DNA of 64,000 bases from Ornithinimicrobium ciconiae (GCF_007197575.1 NZ_CP041616.1:2170001-2234000); one strand, 5' to 3'. Shown: positions 34,844-43,020, counted from the first letter of the stretch. Made by a program: numbers and translations. The notes: generated by a model not told the origin, from the letters alone.

Positions 34844-35556
34844 CTACTCTTCCCAGAGGAGCTCGGCCAGGGGGTTCATCGGACACTTCTGGTCGAGCCG
34901 CTGGAACTCTTCCTGGGACAGCTCCGAGCTGATGTGGTCGTACGGGGTCCAGGGGCCAGACCTGTCCCAGTCCTCGATGAAGTACTGCTCGGAGGGGATG
35001 TCGCTGATCGAGTAGCCTTCACTGGTCAGGCAGGTGACGAGGGTGCCGGTCAAGTAGTCGTAGGCCTTCTTCTTCTGCTCGTCGGAGACGTTACCCAGGT
35101 TCTGGTCGGGATTGACGGGTACTGAGCGTTGCAGGTGTACGTCGCCAGGCGCACGGCCTCTACCTGTTCCGCGGGGACGTCGGCCTCCATCGGGAAGCCC
35201 GCCTCCCGCATGCAGTCGGCCTGGATCTGCTCCCACTCGAATGCCGAAACCATCCTGACCATGGCCACCTCTGTGGGGTCGCTCACTCCGTAAACCTGCG
35301 CTAGCTCCACCAGGTAGGCATCGATCTTCGCCTGCTGCTCCGGCGAAGGTATCTCAGCCTGCCCCGACGGCGAAGGGTCCTGAACAGGGGCCGAGGTGGC
35401 CCCCGACCTCCCACTCTCGTGGGCATCCAGGTCCGCGCGGGCGCAGGAAGCCAGCGCTAGAGCCAGCGCCCCTGTGACCACGAAAGTATGACCGATACCC
35501 CGCCTCATCGTCGTCGCGCTCTCAGAGTCGCCAGGATCTGCGCCGCCTCCAGTCAT
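34844..35556 (-). pseudogene. Frameshifted lipoprotein gene
   Basis: Starting at ATG 35556 after GGAGGTGAGGG, the product has a signal peptide with lipobox LALASCAR and continues IDAYLVELAQVYGVSDPTEVAMVRMV...ADCMREAGFPMEADVP up to about 35116. The next residues in that frame (PSIPTRTWVTSP) look random, whereas another frame continues sensibly as NPDQNLGNVSDEQKKKAYDYLTGTLVTCLTSEGY to the stop at 34844. The total is one base short of a whole number of codons, consistent with a single-base loss in the TACCCGTC run. Either a real mutation or a sequencing error. Confidence 0.75.
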
Positions 35557-35920
35557 TCCCTCACCTCCACGATGAAACGCGTACTGAACCATAACGGCCA
35601 AGCCGCCAGACACACCGCTGGCGACACCGGTTCCCGTCGCTGCGCTCGAAGCCTGAGCGGCGCCGCGGTGCTGGGAGAAACCGCGTGTAGCCGCCCTCGG
35701 CGCGGCATGTCCGGACGTTAGAGAGGTCTCCCAGTGCATGCATAGTCACACTCGGAGGTCTCAGTCGATATGTCGCCTTCGACGGTTCGACTGAGCATTG
35801 GTTTGGCTAAGCACGTCGGGATTCGCGTCTGCCTCACGATGTGGTCTCCGGAACTGGATCGTCTACCGACCAGCCCCGCCCTGGTCATCAACCAACTGCC
35901 GTCGCAAATAGACTGCCCGG
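35557..35920. other. 364-base divergent control region
   Basis: This lies between the frameshifted lipoprotein gene (leftward) and the MFS gene (rightward). It holds copy B of the ~24-bp repeat (35697-35720) and a 9-base inverted repeat CTCAGTCGA (35760-35768)/TCGACTGAG (35787-35795), a candidate operator or terminator for the MFS gene. No ORF in it is convincing. Confidence 0.55.
35697..35720. repeat. Copy B of the ~24-bp dispersed repeat
   Basis: This matches CTCGGCGCGGCATG..CGGACG.TA of 34492-34516. It could be the trace of a small insertion or duplication event. Confidence 0.6.
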
Positions 35921-37207
35921 ATGCCACTCGGTCGCGGATTTGGCGTGCTGTGGAGCGCGAACGCCCTGTCGAACCTGGCCGATGGCCTCGCCTTCGTGTC
36001 GATGCCGCTGCTCACGGCCTCAATGACCGACGATCCGCGTCTCGTCGCGGGACTGGCCACGCTCTATGCCCTGGTCCGTCTGCTGGTCGCCCTGCCGATC
36101 GGCGTCTGGGTAGACCGGTTCGACCGCCGCACCCTGATCGTCGCTGCCAATCTGCTGCGAGGTGTCGCCTTGTTGGGACTGGCGCTGACCATTCAATTCG
36201 GCGTCTCCTCGCTGGTCATCCTGTACGTGACGATGGCCGTGGTCGGGACGCTGGAGAGCGTGGCCGACAGCGCCGCAGTCGCCATCCTGCCTTCCCTGGT
36301 CGACCGCGAACGACTCGACTCCGCGAACGGGCGGGTCGCGGCTGCGCAGCTCGTCTCCGACGAGTTCGCCGGCCCGCCACTCGGTGGCTTCCTGTTCGCG
36401 TTCGCGGCGGCTGCGCCCGTCTTCGCGATGGGCGGGCTGTGGGCCGTGGCGGGGCTGGTTGCCCTCGCGTTGCCGATCCGGCGCTCGTGGCGGCCGCCCG
36501 GTGACGCGCCTGCTGCTCGACGCTCGGTGTACGCCGAGGCGCGCGAGGGCATCGCATGGCTGGCGCGCCACCGCGTCGTCGGGAGCCTGGCGCTCATCGG
36601 AGCACTCGCGAGTGTCGGCTACATGCTGCCCTTCTCAATCCTCGTGCTATACGCCCAGGAGCGTCTCGGGCTGAACGGCAGCGGCTACGGGCTGCTGCTG
36701 GCCTTCTCGGCCCTCGGCGGGCTGCTCGGCTCGTTCCTCGCGTCCCGGCTCCGTAAGCGCCTCGGGTACCGGTGGACGATCGCGGCCAGTCTGCTGCTGG
36801 GGGCGCTGACGCTCGGGGGTCTTGCTCTCACGACAGATCCGATCATCGCCGGCGTGCTCTTGGCGTTGTACATCCTGCACGCAGTCATCTGGAACATCTG
36901 CTCACTAGCGCTGCGGCAGCGGCTCGTCCCGGACAACCTGCTGGGACGCGTCGGCGGCGCTGCGCGCGTGCTCGGCCTACTGGGGCTTGCCGCCGGGTCA
37001 GCGCTCGGCGGGCTCCTGGGCGTGATCGACCTGGCGATTCCGGTCGCCGTGGGTGCCGCAGTGTTCGTGGCCTGCTGCCTTGTCGCGGCTATCATGCTGC
37101 GTGGCGAGTTGACCCCTGACGACCCCACCACAACTGCGATTCGCGAGGCCGACGCCGACGCCGAGACGGTGTGGGTGACTCGCACGCACGCCTTACGGGC
37201 GGGTTAA
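35921..37207 (+). CDS. MFS transporter (MFS_3/EntS-like exporter)
   Basis: 428 residues with 11-12 hydrophobic segments. The first helix starts GVLWSANALSNLADGLAFVSMPL, and the conserved loop 2-3 motif appears as GVWVDRFDRRTLIV, typical of the MFS_3 group that includes the enterobactin exporter EntS. A hydrophilic middle loop lies at about residues 190-210. It starts at ATG 35921 without a strong ribosome-binding site. Substrate cannot be inferred. Its bases are slightly less GC-rich than those of the core genes, fitting an acquired region. Confidence 0.8.
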   Translation: MPLGRGFGVLWSANALSNLADGLAFVSMPLLTASMTDDPRLVAGLATLYALVRLLVALPIGVWVDRFDRRTLIVAANLLRGVALLGLALTIQFGVSSLVILYVTMAVVGTLESVADSAAVAILPSLVDRERLDSANGRVAAAQLVSDEFAGPPLGGFLFAFAAAAPVFAMGGLWAVAGLVALALPIRRSWRPPGDAPAARRSVYAEAREGIAWLARHRVVGSLALIGALASVGYMLPFSILVLYAQERLGLNGSGYGLLLAFSALGGLLGSFLASRLRKRLGYRWTIAASLLLGALTLGGLALTTDPIIAGVLLALYILHAVIWNICSLALRQRLVPDNLLGRVGGAARVLGLLGLAAGSALGGLLGVIDLAIPVAVGAAVFVACCLVAAIMLRGELTPDDPTTTAIREADADAETVWVTRTHALRAG

Positions 37208-37315
37208 GCGTTCCGCAAGGGAACCCAACGGGAACGGTGCAGGTCAGCGAGTGCATCCCCGTTCGCGGTTCGCTCTGTGGCCGATACTTCACCAACGGTA
37301 TAGCCATCGTCACTA

Positions 37316-37346
37316 GTGTGTCGCGCCGTTAATTCGTTACATAAAT
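37316..37346 (+). repeat. IS630 left terminal inverted repeat
   Basis: GTGTGTCGCGCCGTTAATTCGT and onward matches the right end as described for the element. Matching is strongest over the first 15 bases. Confidence 0.8.
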
Positions 37347-38448
37347 CGTAGAATGGGGTATGAGTCGTACCGGACGCCCCAAGGCCCCGCTGGAGCTGAC
37401 CGAGGAGGAGCGTGCACAGCTGCTGCGCTGGGCGCGCAGGCGCAAGTCTTCACAGGCGTTGGCGTTGCGCTCGCGGATCGTGTTGGGGTGCGCCGAGGGG
37501 TTGACGAACAAGGAGGTCGCGGCGCTGGAGAAGGTGTCGGCACCGACGGTCGGCAAGTGGCGGACCCGGTTCGTTGAGCACCGGTTGGACGGCCTGTCGG
37601 ATGAGGCTCGCCCGGGTCGCCCTCCCACCATCAGCGCTGAGCAGATCGAGGACGTCGTGGTGGCCACCCTGGAATCCACGCCGCTCAACGCGACGCACTG
37701 GTCGCGGGCGAAGATGGCCCAGCGCAGCGGGCTGTCCAAGTCCACCATCGGGCGGATCTGGCGGGCCTTCGACCTCCAACCACACCGCGAAGACGGGTTC
37801 AAACTGTCCAACGACCCGCTGTTCGTGGAGAAGGTCTACGACGTGGTCGGCCTCTACCTGAACCCGCCCGAGGCCGCGGTGGTGCTGTGCGTGGACGAGA
37901 AGTCACAGGTGCAGGCCTTGGCCCGGTCTCAACCGGCGTTTCCGATGATGCCCGGTATGCCCGAGAAGCGCACTCACGACTATGTCCGACATGGCACCAC
38001 GTCCCTGTTCGCGGCGTTCAACACCGCCGATGGCACCGTGATCTCCTCCCTGCACCGCAAGCACCGCGCGATCGAGTTCAAGAAGTTCCTGGCCAAGATC
38101 GACGACCAGGTCCCGGCCGAGCTGGAGGTGCACCTGGTCTGTGACAACTACGGCACCCACAAGCACCCCAGCATCAAGAAGTGGCTGGCAGCCCACCCCC
38201 GCTTCCACATGCACTTCACCCCGACCTACTCCTCATGGCTGAACCAGGTCGAGCGGTTCTTCGCCTACGTCACTGCCGACCTGCTCCAGCGTTCTGACCA
38301 CCGCAGCGTCCAGGCCCTCGAGGGCGATATCCGCAAGTGGGTCAAGGCCTGGAACGAAGACCCCAAGCCATTCATCTGGACCAAAACCGCCGAACAGATC
38401 CTCGACTCCCTCGGCAGACTTCTACAACGAACTACCGGCGCGGGACAC
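37316..38448 (+). mobile_element. IS630-family insertion sequence
   Basis: Terminal inverted repeats start GTGTGTCGCGCCGTTAATTC at the left and, read inward from the right end, GTGTCCCGCGCCGGTAGTTC; about 30 bases match imperfectly on each side. Each end is flanked by TA (37314-37315 and 38449-38450), the target duplication of IS630/Tc1 elements. The transposase gene occupies most of the 1133 bases and appears intact, so this element may be mobile. Confidence 0.9.
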
Positions 38449-38451
38449 TAG
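37360..38451 (+). CDS. IS630-family transposase
   Basis: 363 residues. An N-terminal helix-turn-helix (about residues 30-100, SRIVLGCAEGLTNKEVAALEKVSAPTVGKWRTRF) binds the ends. A DDE_3 catalytic domain carries the Asp in VVLCVDEKSQVQ, the second Asp in HLVCDNYGTHKH and the Glu in SSWLNQVERFFA. ATG 37360 is the start. The stop codon TAG at 38449-38451 is formed by the target-site TA plus the first flanking G, so the reading frame ends outside the element proper. Confidence 0.95.
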   Translation: MSRTGRPKAPLELTEEERAQLLRWARRRKSSQALALRSRIVLGCAEGLTNKEVAALEKVSAPTVGKWRTRFVEHRLDGLSDEARPGRPPTISAEQIEDVVVATLESTPLNATHWSRAKMAQRSGLSKSTIGRIWRAFDLQPHREDGFKLSNDPLFVEKVYDVVGLYLNPPEAAVVLCVDEKSQVQALARSQPAFPMMPGMPEKRTHDYVRHGTTSLFAAFNTADGTVISSLHRKHRAIEFKKFLAKIDDQVPAELEVHLVCDNYGTHKHPSIKKWLAAHPRFHMHFTPTYSSWLNQVERFFAYVTADLLQRSDHRSVQALEGDIRKWVKAWNEDPKPFIWTKTAEQILDSLGRLLQRTTGAGH

Positions 38452-38517
38452 TAGCGTGTCGCGACTAGCGTCCTCAGCGCGGCGGTTGAGTGCGGTCGCA
38501 CCTACGGTTGGGCGGTG

Positions 38518-39045
38518 ATGACGATCTTCGATCCTACGGACCGCGCTCAGACGCCGTTGGTGGCTGATGAGAAGACCATGCTGCTGGGGATGCTTGCATT
38601 CCAGCGGGACACGCTTCGCTGGAAATGCTCGGGCCTGATAGCAGAACAACTCGCGTTCGAGCATGTCCCCAGCGCGCTGTCGCTCGGGGGCCTGCTCAAG
38701 CACCTGGCGGTCGTGGAGTTCTCGTGGGTGCAGATGACGTTCGCCGGGGGCGATGACTCGCCAGCCTGGGAAACGCAGCGGCAGGAGGGGTGGGACGGCT
38801 GGAGCCTTCGGACCACTGCCGGGGAGACGCCGCAGGTGCTGTTCGACTCGCTCACGGAGACGCAGCGGCTCACCGAACGTATCGTCGGTGGGGCACCGAG
38901 CCTGGAGGCACTGTCCCACGAGATGCCATACGGAGAACCCTGTTCGCTGCGGTGGGTCCTGTTGCACCTCGTGCAGGAGCACGGCCGTCACCTGGGCCAT
39001 GCCGACCTGATCAGAGAGGCGATCGACGGCACTGTCGGCATCTAG
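38518..39045 (+). CDS. DinB-fold protein, DUF664 (mycothiol-transferase-like)
   Basis: 175 residues, an all-helical DinB/YfiT-like four-helix bundle with three metal-binding-type His: LKHLAVVEFSW, and EHGRHLGHADLIREAI at the C-terminus. DUF664 proteins of actinobacteria are related to mycothiol- or bacillithiol-dependent S-transferases. The start is ATG 38518 or the adjacent GTG 38515. It is a single gene directly after the IS element. Confidence 0.85.
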   Translation: MTIFDPTDRAQTPLVADEKTMLLGMLAFQRDTLRWKCSGLIAEQLAFEHVPSALSLGGLLKHLAVVEFSWVQMTFAGGDDSPAWETQRQEGWDGWSLRTTAGETPQVLFDSLTETQRLTERIVGGAPSLEALSHEMPYGEPCSLRWVLLHLVQEHGRHLGHADLIREAIDGTVGI

Positions 39046-39228
39046 ATCAGTCGGTGAGGCCGTCCGGTCGTGAGAGTGCAGACGCTGCCGCGTTCACATG
39101 CGGGAGGCAGGGCAGAGAAGAGACACTCGCGCGCCGCCGCTCCGCGTTGGGCAAGACTCCTATTCGGCGAGATTCAGCATCCGGCAGTCGAGACGACCTG
39201 CGGCAGATCCGGATGTTTGTCCGAGGCG

Positions 39229-39549
39229 CTACTCGTTCTCGTCAGCGCGGGTGGACCGTGACCGACGGAGCTGTTCGGCCGCCCTCCCCTTCGCTGCCGC
39301 CTCCGGCTCGTCGGAGCGCGGGTGGCGGCCCTGACCGAACAGCAGCTTCATCTGCTCCTCGGTCACCACGTCACCCTCGGCAAGGTCCAGTCCGGGCAGA
39401 CCGGTGCCCAGCCAACGCCCGGGCGACTCACCCTTCTCCTCGTAGTAGGAGGCGAGGCCAGCCTGCCGGCCCTCGGTGGCGTCGTGGGCAGCGACCTGCT
39501 GCGTCAGGTACGTGTACCCGCTCCCGGCAGCGAGCTTGTGCAACGTCAT
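39229..39549 (-). pseudogene. MobF-type conjugative relaxase, truncated N-terminus
   Basis: From ATG 39549 (MTLHKLAAGSGYTYLTQQVAAHD) the first 85 residues read like the start of actinobacterial MobF/TraA relaxases, including ASYYEEKGESPGRWLGTGLPGL and VTEEQMKLLFGQGRHP. Full-length proteins exceed 1000 residues with the catalytic His triad and a helicase domain further in. Here the frame ends after 106 residues with unrelated sequence (RRSRSTRADENE). This is a remnant of a conjugative or mobilizable element. Confidence 0.75.
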
Positions 39550-39606
39550 CACACCCACCAAATGCGGACGAGCAGCCCTCAGGGAGTCACTTTTCTGCCA
39601 CCAATT

Positions 39607-39876
39607 TCACCGAGTGCACCAGGTGTGTCCTTTCAGGTGGTTCTGGCACTCAGCCTGGCGGTCGTCGTGTTGGGTCGTCGCGTCGCGCGGATCGGCCAGA
39701 TCGGCTGACGGTCGAGGCGTGACGTCCGTCAGTGATGGAGCAAGGGACGGCAGGCGGGTCGGGGTGGCGTGCTGGGCAGTCGGCAGGCGGTCGATGAACC
39801 TGCACGTGAGTCGATCCCTGTCTGGGTCCGGGCGAGTCAGCTGCTCAGTCGCGCGCAGGGTCGCCCACGTCGTCAC
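39607..39876 (-). CDS. Hypothetical ORF upstream of the relaxase remnant
   Basis: 89 residues, rich in Thr, Asp, Pro and Arg, no signal peptide or recognisable domain. Third-position GC is moderately high, which gives weak support that it is or was coding. It sits in the 363-base gap between the relaxase remnant and hepT, where a small accessory or oriT-associated sequence would be expected. Could be spurious. Confidence 0.3.
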   Translation of the reverse strand: MTTWATLRATEQLTRPDPDRDRLTCRFIDRLPTAQHATPTRLPSLAPSLTDVTPRPSADLADPRDATTQHDDRQAECQNHLKGHTWCTR

Positions 39877-39912
39877 GGAACTCCTGGAGTCCGGCTCTCG
39901 GAGGTCAACCGC

Positions 39913-40260
39913 TCACAGGATCGTCGCGGCGGCTTCGGCGAATAGCGGTTCTAGCGATGCTCGCCAGGCGGGCAAGTCGCGCGAGAGCGTGAGCCAGGTG
40001 AGGTCTCGGTCGATCTCGTCGTACTGGTGGATGAAGTTTCGGTTTGCGACTGCGAGCGCCCACTCGACACCTTCGGGCGCGAGCACGTCGCGTCGAGAGA
40101 TTCGGTTAGCGGCCTCGCCAAGCTTCATCATGAGTGAGTCACCGGCCTCTTGAAGGAGGTCGTCGGCCAGGTAGGCGTCCTGGCCGCGCTGGATGATCTC
40201 GTCGACTCGTTCGAGCCAGCCCTGGACATGGAGTAGCTCCTTGGCTGCCTTCCGATCCAT
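39913..40260 (-). CDS. hepT: HepT-like toxin (DUF86, HEPN domain)
   Basis: 115 residues of the DUF86/HepT family, an all-helical HEPN protein acting as the toxin of type VII systems. AANRISRRDVLAPEGVEWALAVANRNFIHQYDEIDRDLTW includes the HEPN region. The motif is RNFIH, one residue shorter than the usual R-x4-6-H spacing. If truly shortened, it could reduce RNase activity. It overlaps mntA by one base and should be co-translated. Confidence 0.82.
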   Translation of the reverse strand: MDRKAAKELLHVQGWLERVDEIIQRGQDAYLADDLLQEAGDSLMMKLGEAANRISRRDVLAPEGVEWALAVANRNFIHQYDEIDRDLTWLTLSRDLPAWRASLEPLFAEAAATIL

Positions 40261-40733
40261 CAGAGCAGCACCGCCTCGCGGCGGATGTCGTCATCGCGTG
40301 TTGGTTTCAAGCCGCCATGGGGCACGAGGTCGATCTCGCGGCCGAGGACTTGCTCGATGAGCTGTTTGAAGCGGATGAACCCGAACGACGAGGTGCCCTC
40401 AGGTGCTTCGACCAGTAGATCGATGTCAGAGTCCTCATGGGCTGTATGGCGGGCGACGGAGCCGAAGACTGCGAGTCGTGCGTAGCCATGTTCGGCTGCC
40501 AGCGACTTGAGGATCGGCGCAGCCGCTTCCAGCAGGACCTCTGGGTGCACATCGTCGAGTTCGGGGGCGTGCTTGAGTTGCTGGCTGACGGCCGGCTGGG
40601 TGATGCCGAGCGCTTCGGCCATCTGCCGTTGGCTCATTCCGGTTGCCACCATCGCCCGTAGGGCAAGTGCGCGCCGGAGCCGCGCTAGGTCCTCGTCGCG
40701 TCGAGCGTCGCGGTACTTGGCCGCAAGAGTCAT
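40260..40733 (-). CDS. mntA: MntA-like antitoxin: helix-turn-helix fused to minimal nucleotidyltransferase
   Basis: 157 residues. Residues about 20-65 form a helix-turn-helix (MVATGMSQRQMAEALGITQPAVSQQL). Residues about 75-155 form an MNT-fold domain with FGSVARHTAHEDSDIDLLVEAPEG, the GSx10DxD catalytic signature of MntA, which AMPylates HepT to neutralise it. The added HTH suggests direct autoregulation. TAAGAT lies about 10 bases upstream of the ATG (40733), suggesting a leaderless or short-leader transcript. Confidence 0.85.
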   Translation of the reverse strand: MTLAAKYRDARRDEDLARLRRALALRAMVATGMSQRQMAEALGITQPAVSQQLKHAPELDDVHPEVLLEAAAPILKSLAAEHGYARLAVFGSVARHTAHEDSDIDLLVEAPEGTSSFGFIRFKQLIEQVLGREIDLVPHGGLKPTRDDDIRREAVLL

Positions 40734-40899
40734 AAGGCAATCTTATCAGGGTCCTTTTCATTGTGGCCGTTCCTGGTTGCCAAGCCTTGCGACTCTCCAC
40801 TTCAAACACGAGCCACTAGCAGTAAACGGCCGCCATCTCTTCAGGCCAGTCATTGGCGAGGCAAGCGTGCCTCGATGAACCCGCCGTACACTCAGGGCA

Positions 40900-41150
40900 T
40901 GACCTCGAACCTGACCGAGTACATCGAGGCTGGCAAACAGTTCACCCGCGATGAGCGCCTTGAGGCTGCCCATCAGCTCCTGCTCAGTGTGCAGCAGGAC
41001 GAGGGTGATGAGTCGCCCAACGGCGCGGAGTGGGAGGCGGAGCTCCTCAGGCGCGCGCAGGAGGCACTCGACGGCACTCCGACCCTGCACGACGTCGGCG
41101 AGTCGCACGCGAAGATCCGTGCCGAACTCGCCGCGACGCGTCGCAAGTGA
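40900..41150 (+). CDS. RelB/ParD-like antitoxin
   Basis: 83 residues from ATG 40900 (MTSNLTEYIEAGKQF). The AAHQLLLSVQ..DESPNGAEWEAELLRRAQEALDGTPTLHD pattern fits short helical antitoxins of the ParE/RelE partner type. TACACT about 10 bases upstream could be the -10 of a leaderless mRNA. The following gene is a broken ParE-like toxin, so this may now be an orphan antitoxin. Confidence 0.7.
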
Positions 41151-41360
41151 GTCGCCGCGATCGCGAGCATCCTCGATCCTTCGGTCGGCTGGGGTTTCTA
41201 CGACGACCGCGTGACCGTCCCTCAACTGCATTCGCGGAGCGTTCACGGCTTCCCCTATGACGTCATCTACGTCGCGACGAACGAGGAAGTCTTCATCCTG
41301 GCGTACGCGCAGGAGCGCAGACGCCCAGGCTATTGGCACGACCGTCTCACGGATCTCTGA
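41151..41360 (+). pseudogene. ParE/RelE-like toxin, N-terminally truncated
   Basis: Directly after the antitoxin stop and in the same frame, the sequence translates to the end of a ParE/RelE toxin: SRSVHGFPYDVIYVATNEEVFILAYAQERRRPGYWHDRL. The conserved N-terminal half, normally about 40 residues with the alpha-helical hairpin, is missing, and no start codon gives it. GTG 41147 leads into a different frame that stops after 37 residues. The toxin is therefore probably dead. Confidence 0.7.
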
Positions 41361-41416
41361 CCACCGGTATGTGTGCGGCACAGTGCCACCCTGCTTCGGC
41401 ACCACCGGGCGGGCGA

Positions 41417-42475
41417 TCAGCGTTGGTGGGTGAGGAAGAAACGTACGAGTTCTGCGGAGGCGTCTGGCCCAGCGGGGTCTGTATAGGAACTGCCTGCTGA
41501 TCCACCCGACCAGCCATGCGCCATGCCGTGGATCACCCACTGCTCGAGCGCGATCTCGTTGTGGTCCGTGTGATGACGGCTCACCGTGTAACTCCGGCCG
41601 CCAGCAGTCCCACCGCGTTCGGTCTGTGGTCGCGTGCCGAGCCCGAACTGGTCGGCCAGCCTGACTGAGTTCGCGATGTTGACCGTCGGGTCGGCATCGC
41701 CGTGGAACGTGATCGCCGGGACAGGCCGAGGCAGCGGCCTGGCCGGACCGGGGGAGCGCATCGCGGTGAAAGCAGAGGAGACGTCGCGGGCCGCGCCAGC
41801 CGCCAGCCCAGAGTGGATCCCGACGGCCGCAACGACGTCCGGGTGGGTGCTGGCGAACACGGCTGCCATCGCGGCACCCGCCGAGAAGCCCGCCACGTAG
41901 ACGCGGCGGGGGTCGGCTCCGTGCGTCCGCACGAGCTCGGCGATCAGACTGGCGATGATGGCGGGCTCGCCGCTGGTGCGCTCCTGGTCTGAGAACCAGT
42001 TCCAGTAGCGCATGGGGTTGGCCGAGGTGACCTGCTCGGGGTAGGCCACGAGCAGCCTGTGCCTCTCCGCGACCGCATCCATCCCTGTCGAGCGGGCGAA
42101 GGTGGCACCGTCCTGCGTGCCGCCGTGCAGCATCACGACCAGCGGAGGGGCGGAAGCAGTGCTGACGCTCGGCAGATAGAGACGATAGGGGCGCTCGCCA
42201 GCGGGGCCGCGGTGCAGGCTGGTCTGCACGGTGCCGGGCAGGACCCCCTGGTCCTCGGCGCGAGAGGTCGCCGCCGGGGAGCGGAGGGCCTGCCGAACCT
42301 TGCGAGAGGCCGACGTCGCTGACTGGGGGAGCGACCCGCCGTCACGGCCCTGGATCAGGGCCGTGGCCTCGGTCAGGCTGCCGGTCCTCACCAGCTTGGT
42401 GGCGTCGATCATCCTTGAGTTGAGCGGAGTCGAGTTGTGGAGAGCGCGCAGCGCGTAGCCAGGATTCTTGGGCAT
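41417..42475 (-). CDS. PHB-depolymerase family esterase (LpqC-like)
   Basis: 352 residues. An alpha/beta-hydrolase with oxyanion region VVMLHGGTQDGATFAR, nucleophile elbow GFSAGAAMA, acid residue in FHGDADPTVN and His in GMAHGWSGG, matching the poly(3-hydroxybutyrate) depolymerase/feruloyl-esterase-like family. No signal peptide is evident, suggesting an intracellular or cryptic-exported enzyme. ATG 42475 is preceded by AAAGGA. A CopG-type regulator gene lies directly upstream on the same strand. Confidence 0.85.
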   Translation of the reverse strand: MPKNPGYALRALHNSTPLNSRMIDATKLVRTGSLTEATALIQGRDGGSLPQSATSASRKVRQALRSPAATSRAEDQGVLPGTVQTSLHRGPAGERPYRLYLPSVSTASAPPLVVMLHGGTQDGATFARSTGMDAVAERHRLLVAYPEQVTSANPMRYWNWFSDQERTSGEPAIIASLIAELVRTHGADPRRVYVAGFSAGAAMAAVFASTHPDVVAAVGIHSGLAAGAARDVSSAFTAMRSPGPARPLPRPVPAITFHGDADPTVNIANSVRLADQFGLGTRPQTERGGTAGGRSYTVSRHHTDHNEIALEQWVIHGMAHGWSGGSAGSSYTDPAGPDASAELVRFFLTHQR

Positions 42476-42501
42476 GGTGGTGTCCTTTGGTGGGATGGGT
42501 G

Positions 42502-42906
42502 CTACGCAGTGCGTGATCTGAGCGCTGCCTTCACGCTCGCGCTGGCCCGGAACGCGCCCAGCACCTCGACACGACTGATGGTGGCAAGGGCGAGTTCGGG
42601 AGTGACGTCGCTGGCGATGGTTGCCAGACCCAGGACGCGGATCTCGAGCTGCTCGCCCGCCTCCTGCAGCGATTCCAGTTCAGCCCTGGTGAGGTGGCGC
42701 GTGCCGAGCACCAACGTCTTGCGGGTGACGGTCTGGTCCAGCGTCTGAGCCCGGTTGGACAACTCGGTGCGGATGGCCGTGCGGATGAAGTCCGTGCGAT
42801 TGCTGAAGAACCCCTCGGCAACCAGCAGGTCAATCTGACCGAGGTCGATCAGGCCGAGATTGATCGTGATCTTCTCGGTCTTGTCGGCGTCGCGAGGTGC
42901 TGCCAT
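42502..42906 (-). CDS. CopG-type ribbon-helix-helix protein
   Basis: 134 residues from ATG 42906 (MAAPRDADKTEKITINLG); CAGGAG lies 7 bases upstream. Residues about 12-50 form a ribbon-helix-helix: KITINLGLIDLGQIDLLVAEGFFSNRTDFIRTAIRTEL. The C-terminal extension is helical/beta and may sense a ligand or oligomerise. It precedes the PHB-depolymerase-like gene by 26 bases and probably regulates it. AGTAC direct repeats near 42930-42955 are a candidate operator. Confidence 0.8.
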   Translation of the reverse strand: MAAPRDADKTEKITINLGLIDLGQIDLLVAEGFFSNRTDFIRTAIRTELSNRAQTLDQTVTRKTLVLGTRHLTRAELESLQEAGEQLEIRVLGLATIASDVTPELALATISRVEVLGAFRASASVKAALRSRTA

Positions 42907-43020
42907 CGTGAGCTCCTGTCCGGGTGTACTGCCGCTACTGTACTCCACAGAGACTCCACCCGCCATCTACATGGATGGTCCCTACGCGTTGTAGGCGCCT
43001 GCCACAGCTCAAGACACACA

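Noticed and set aside
38452..38517. Additional IS fragment after the IS630 copy
   Set aside because: The CTAGTAG/CGACTAG words resemble the target flank but no further inverted repeat or ORF was found.
32571..43000. Intact prophage or ICE
   Set aside because: No integrase, portal, terminase, VirB4/TraG or complete relaxase gene found; only fragments.
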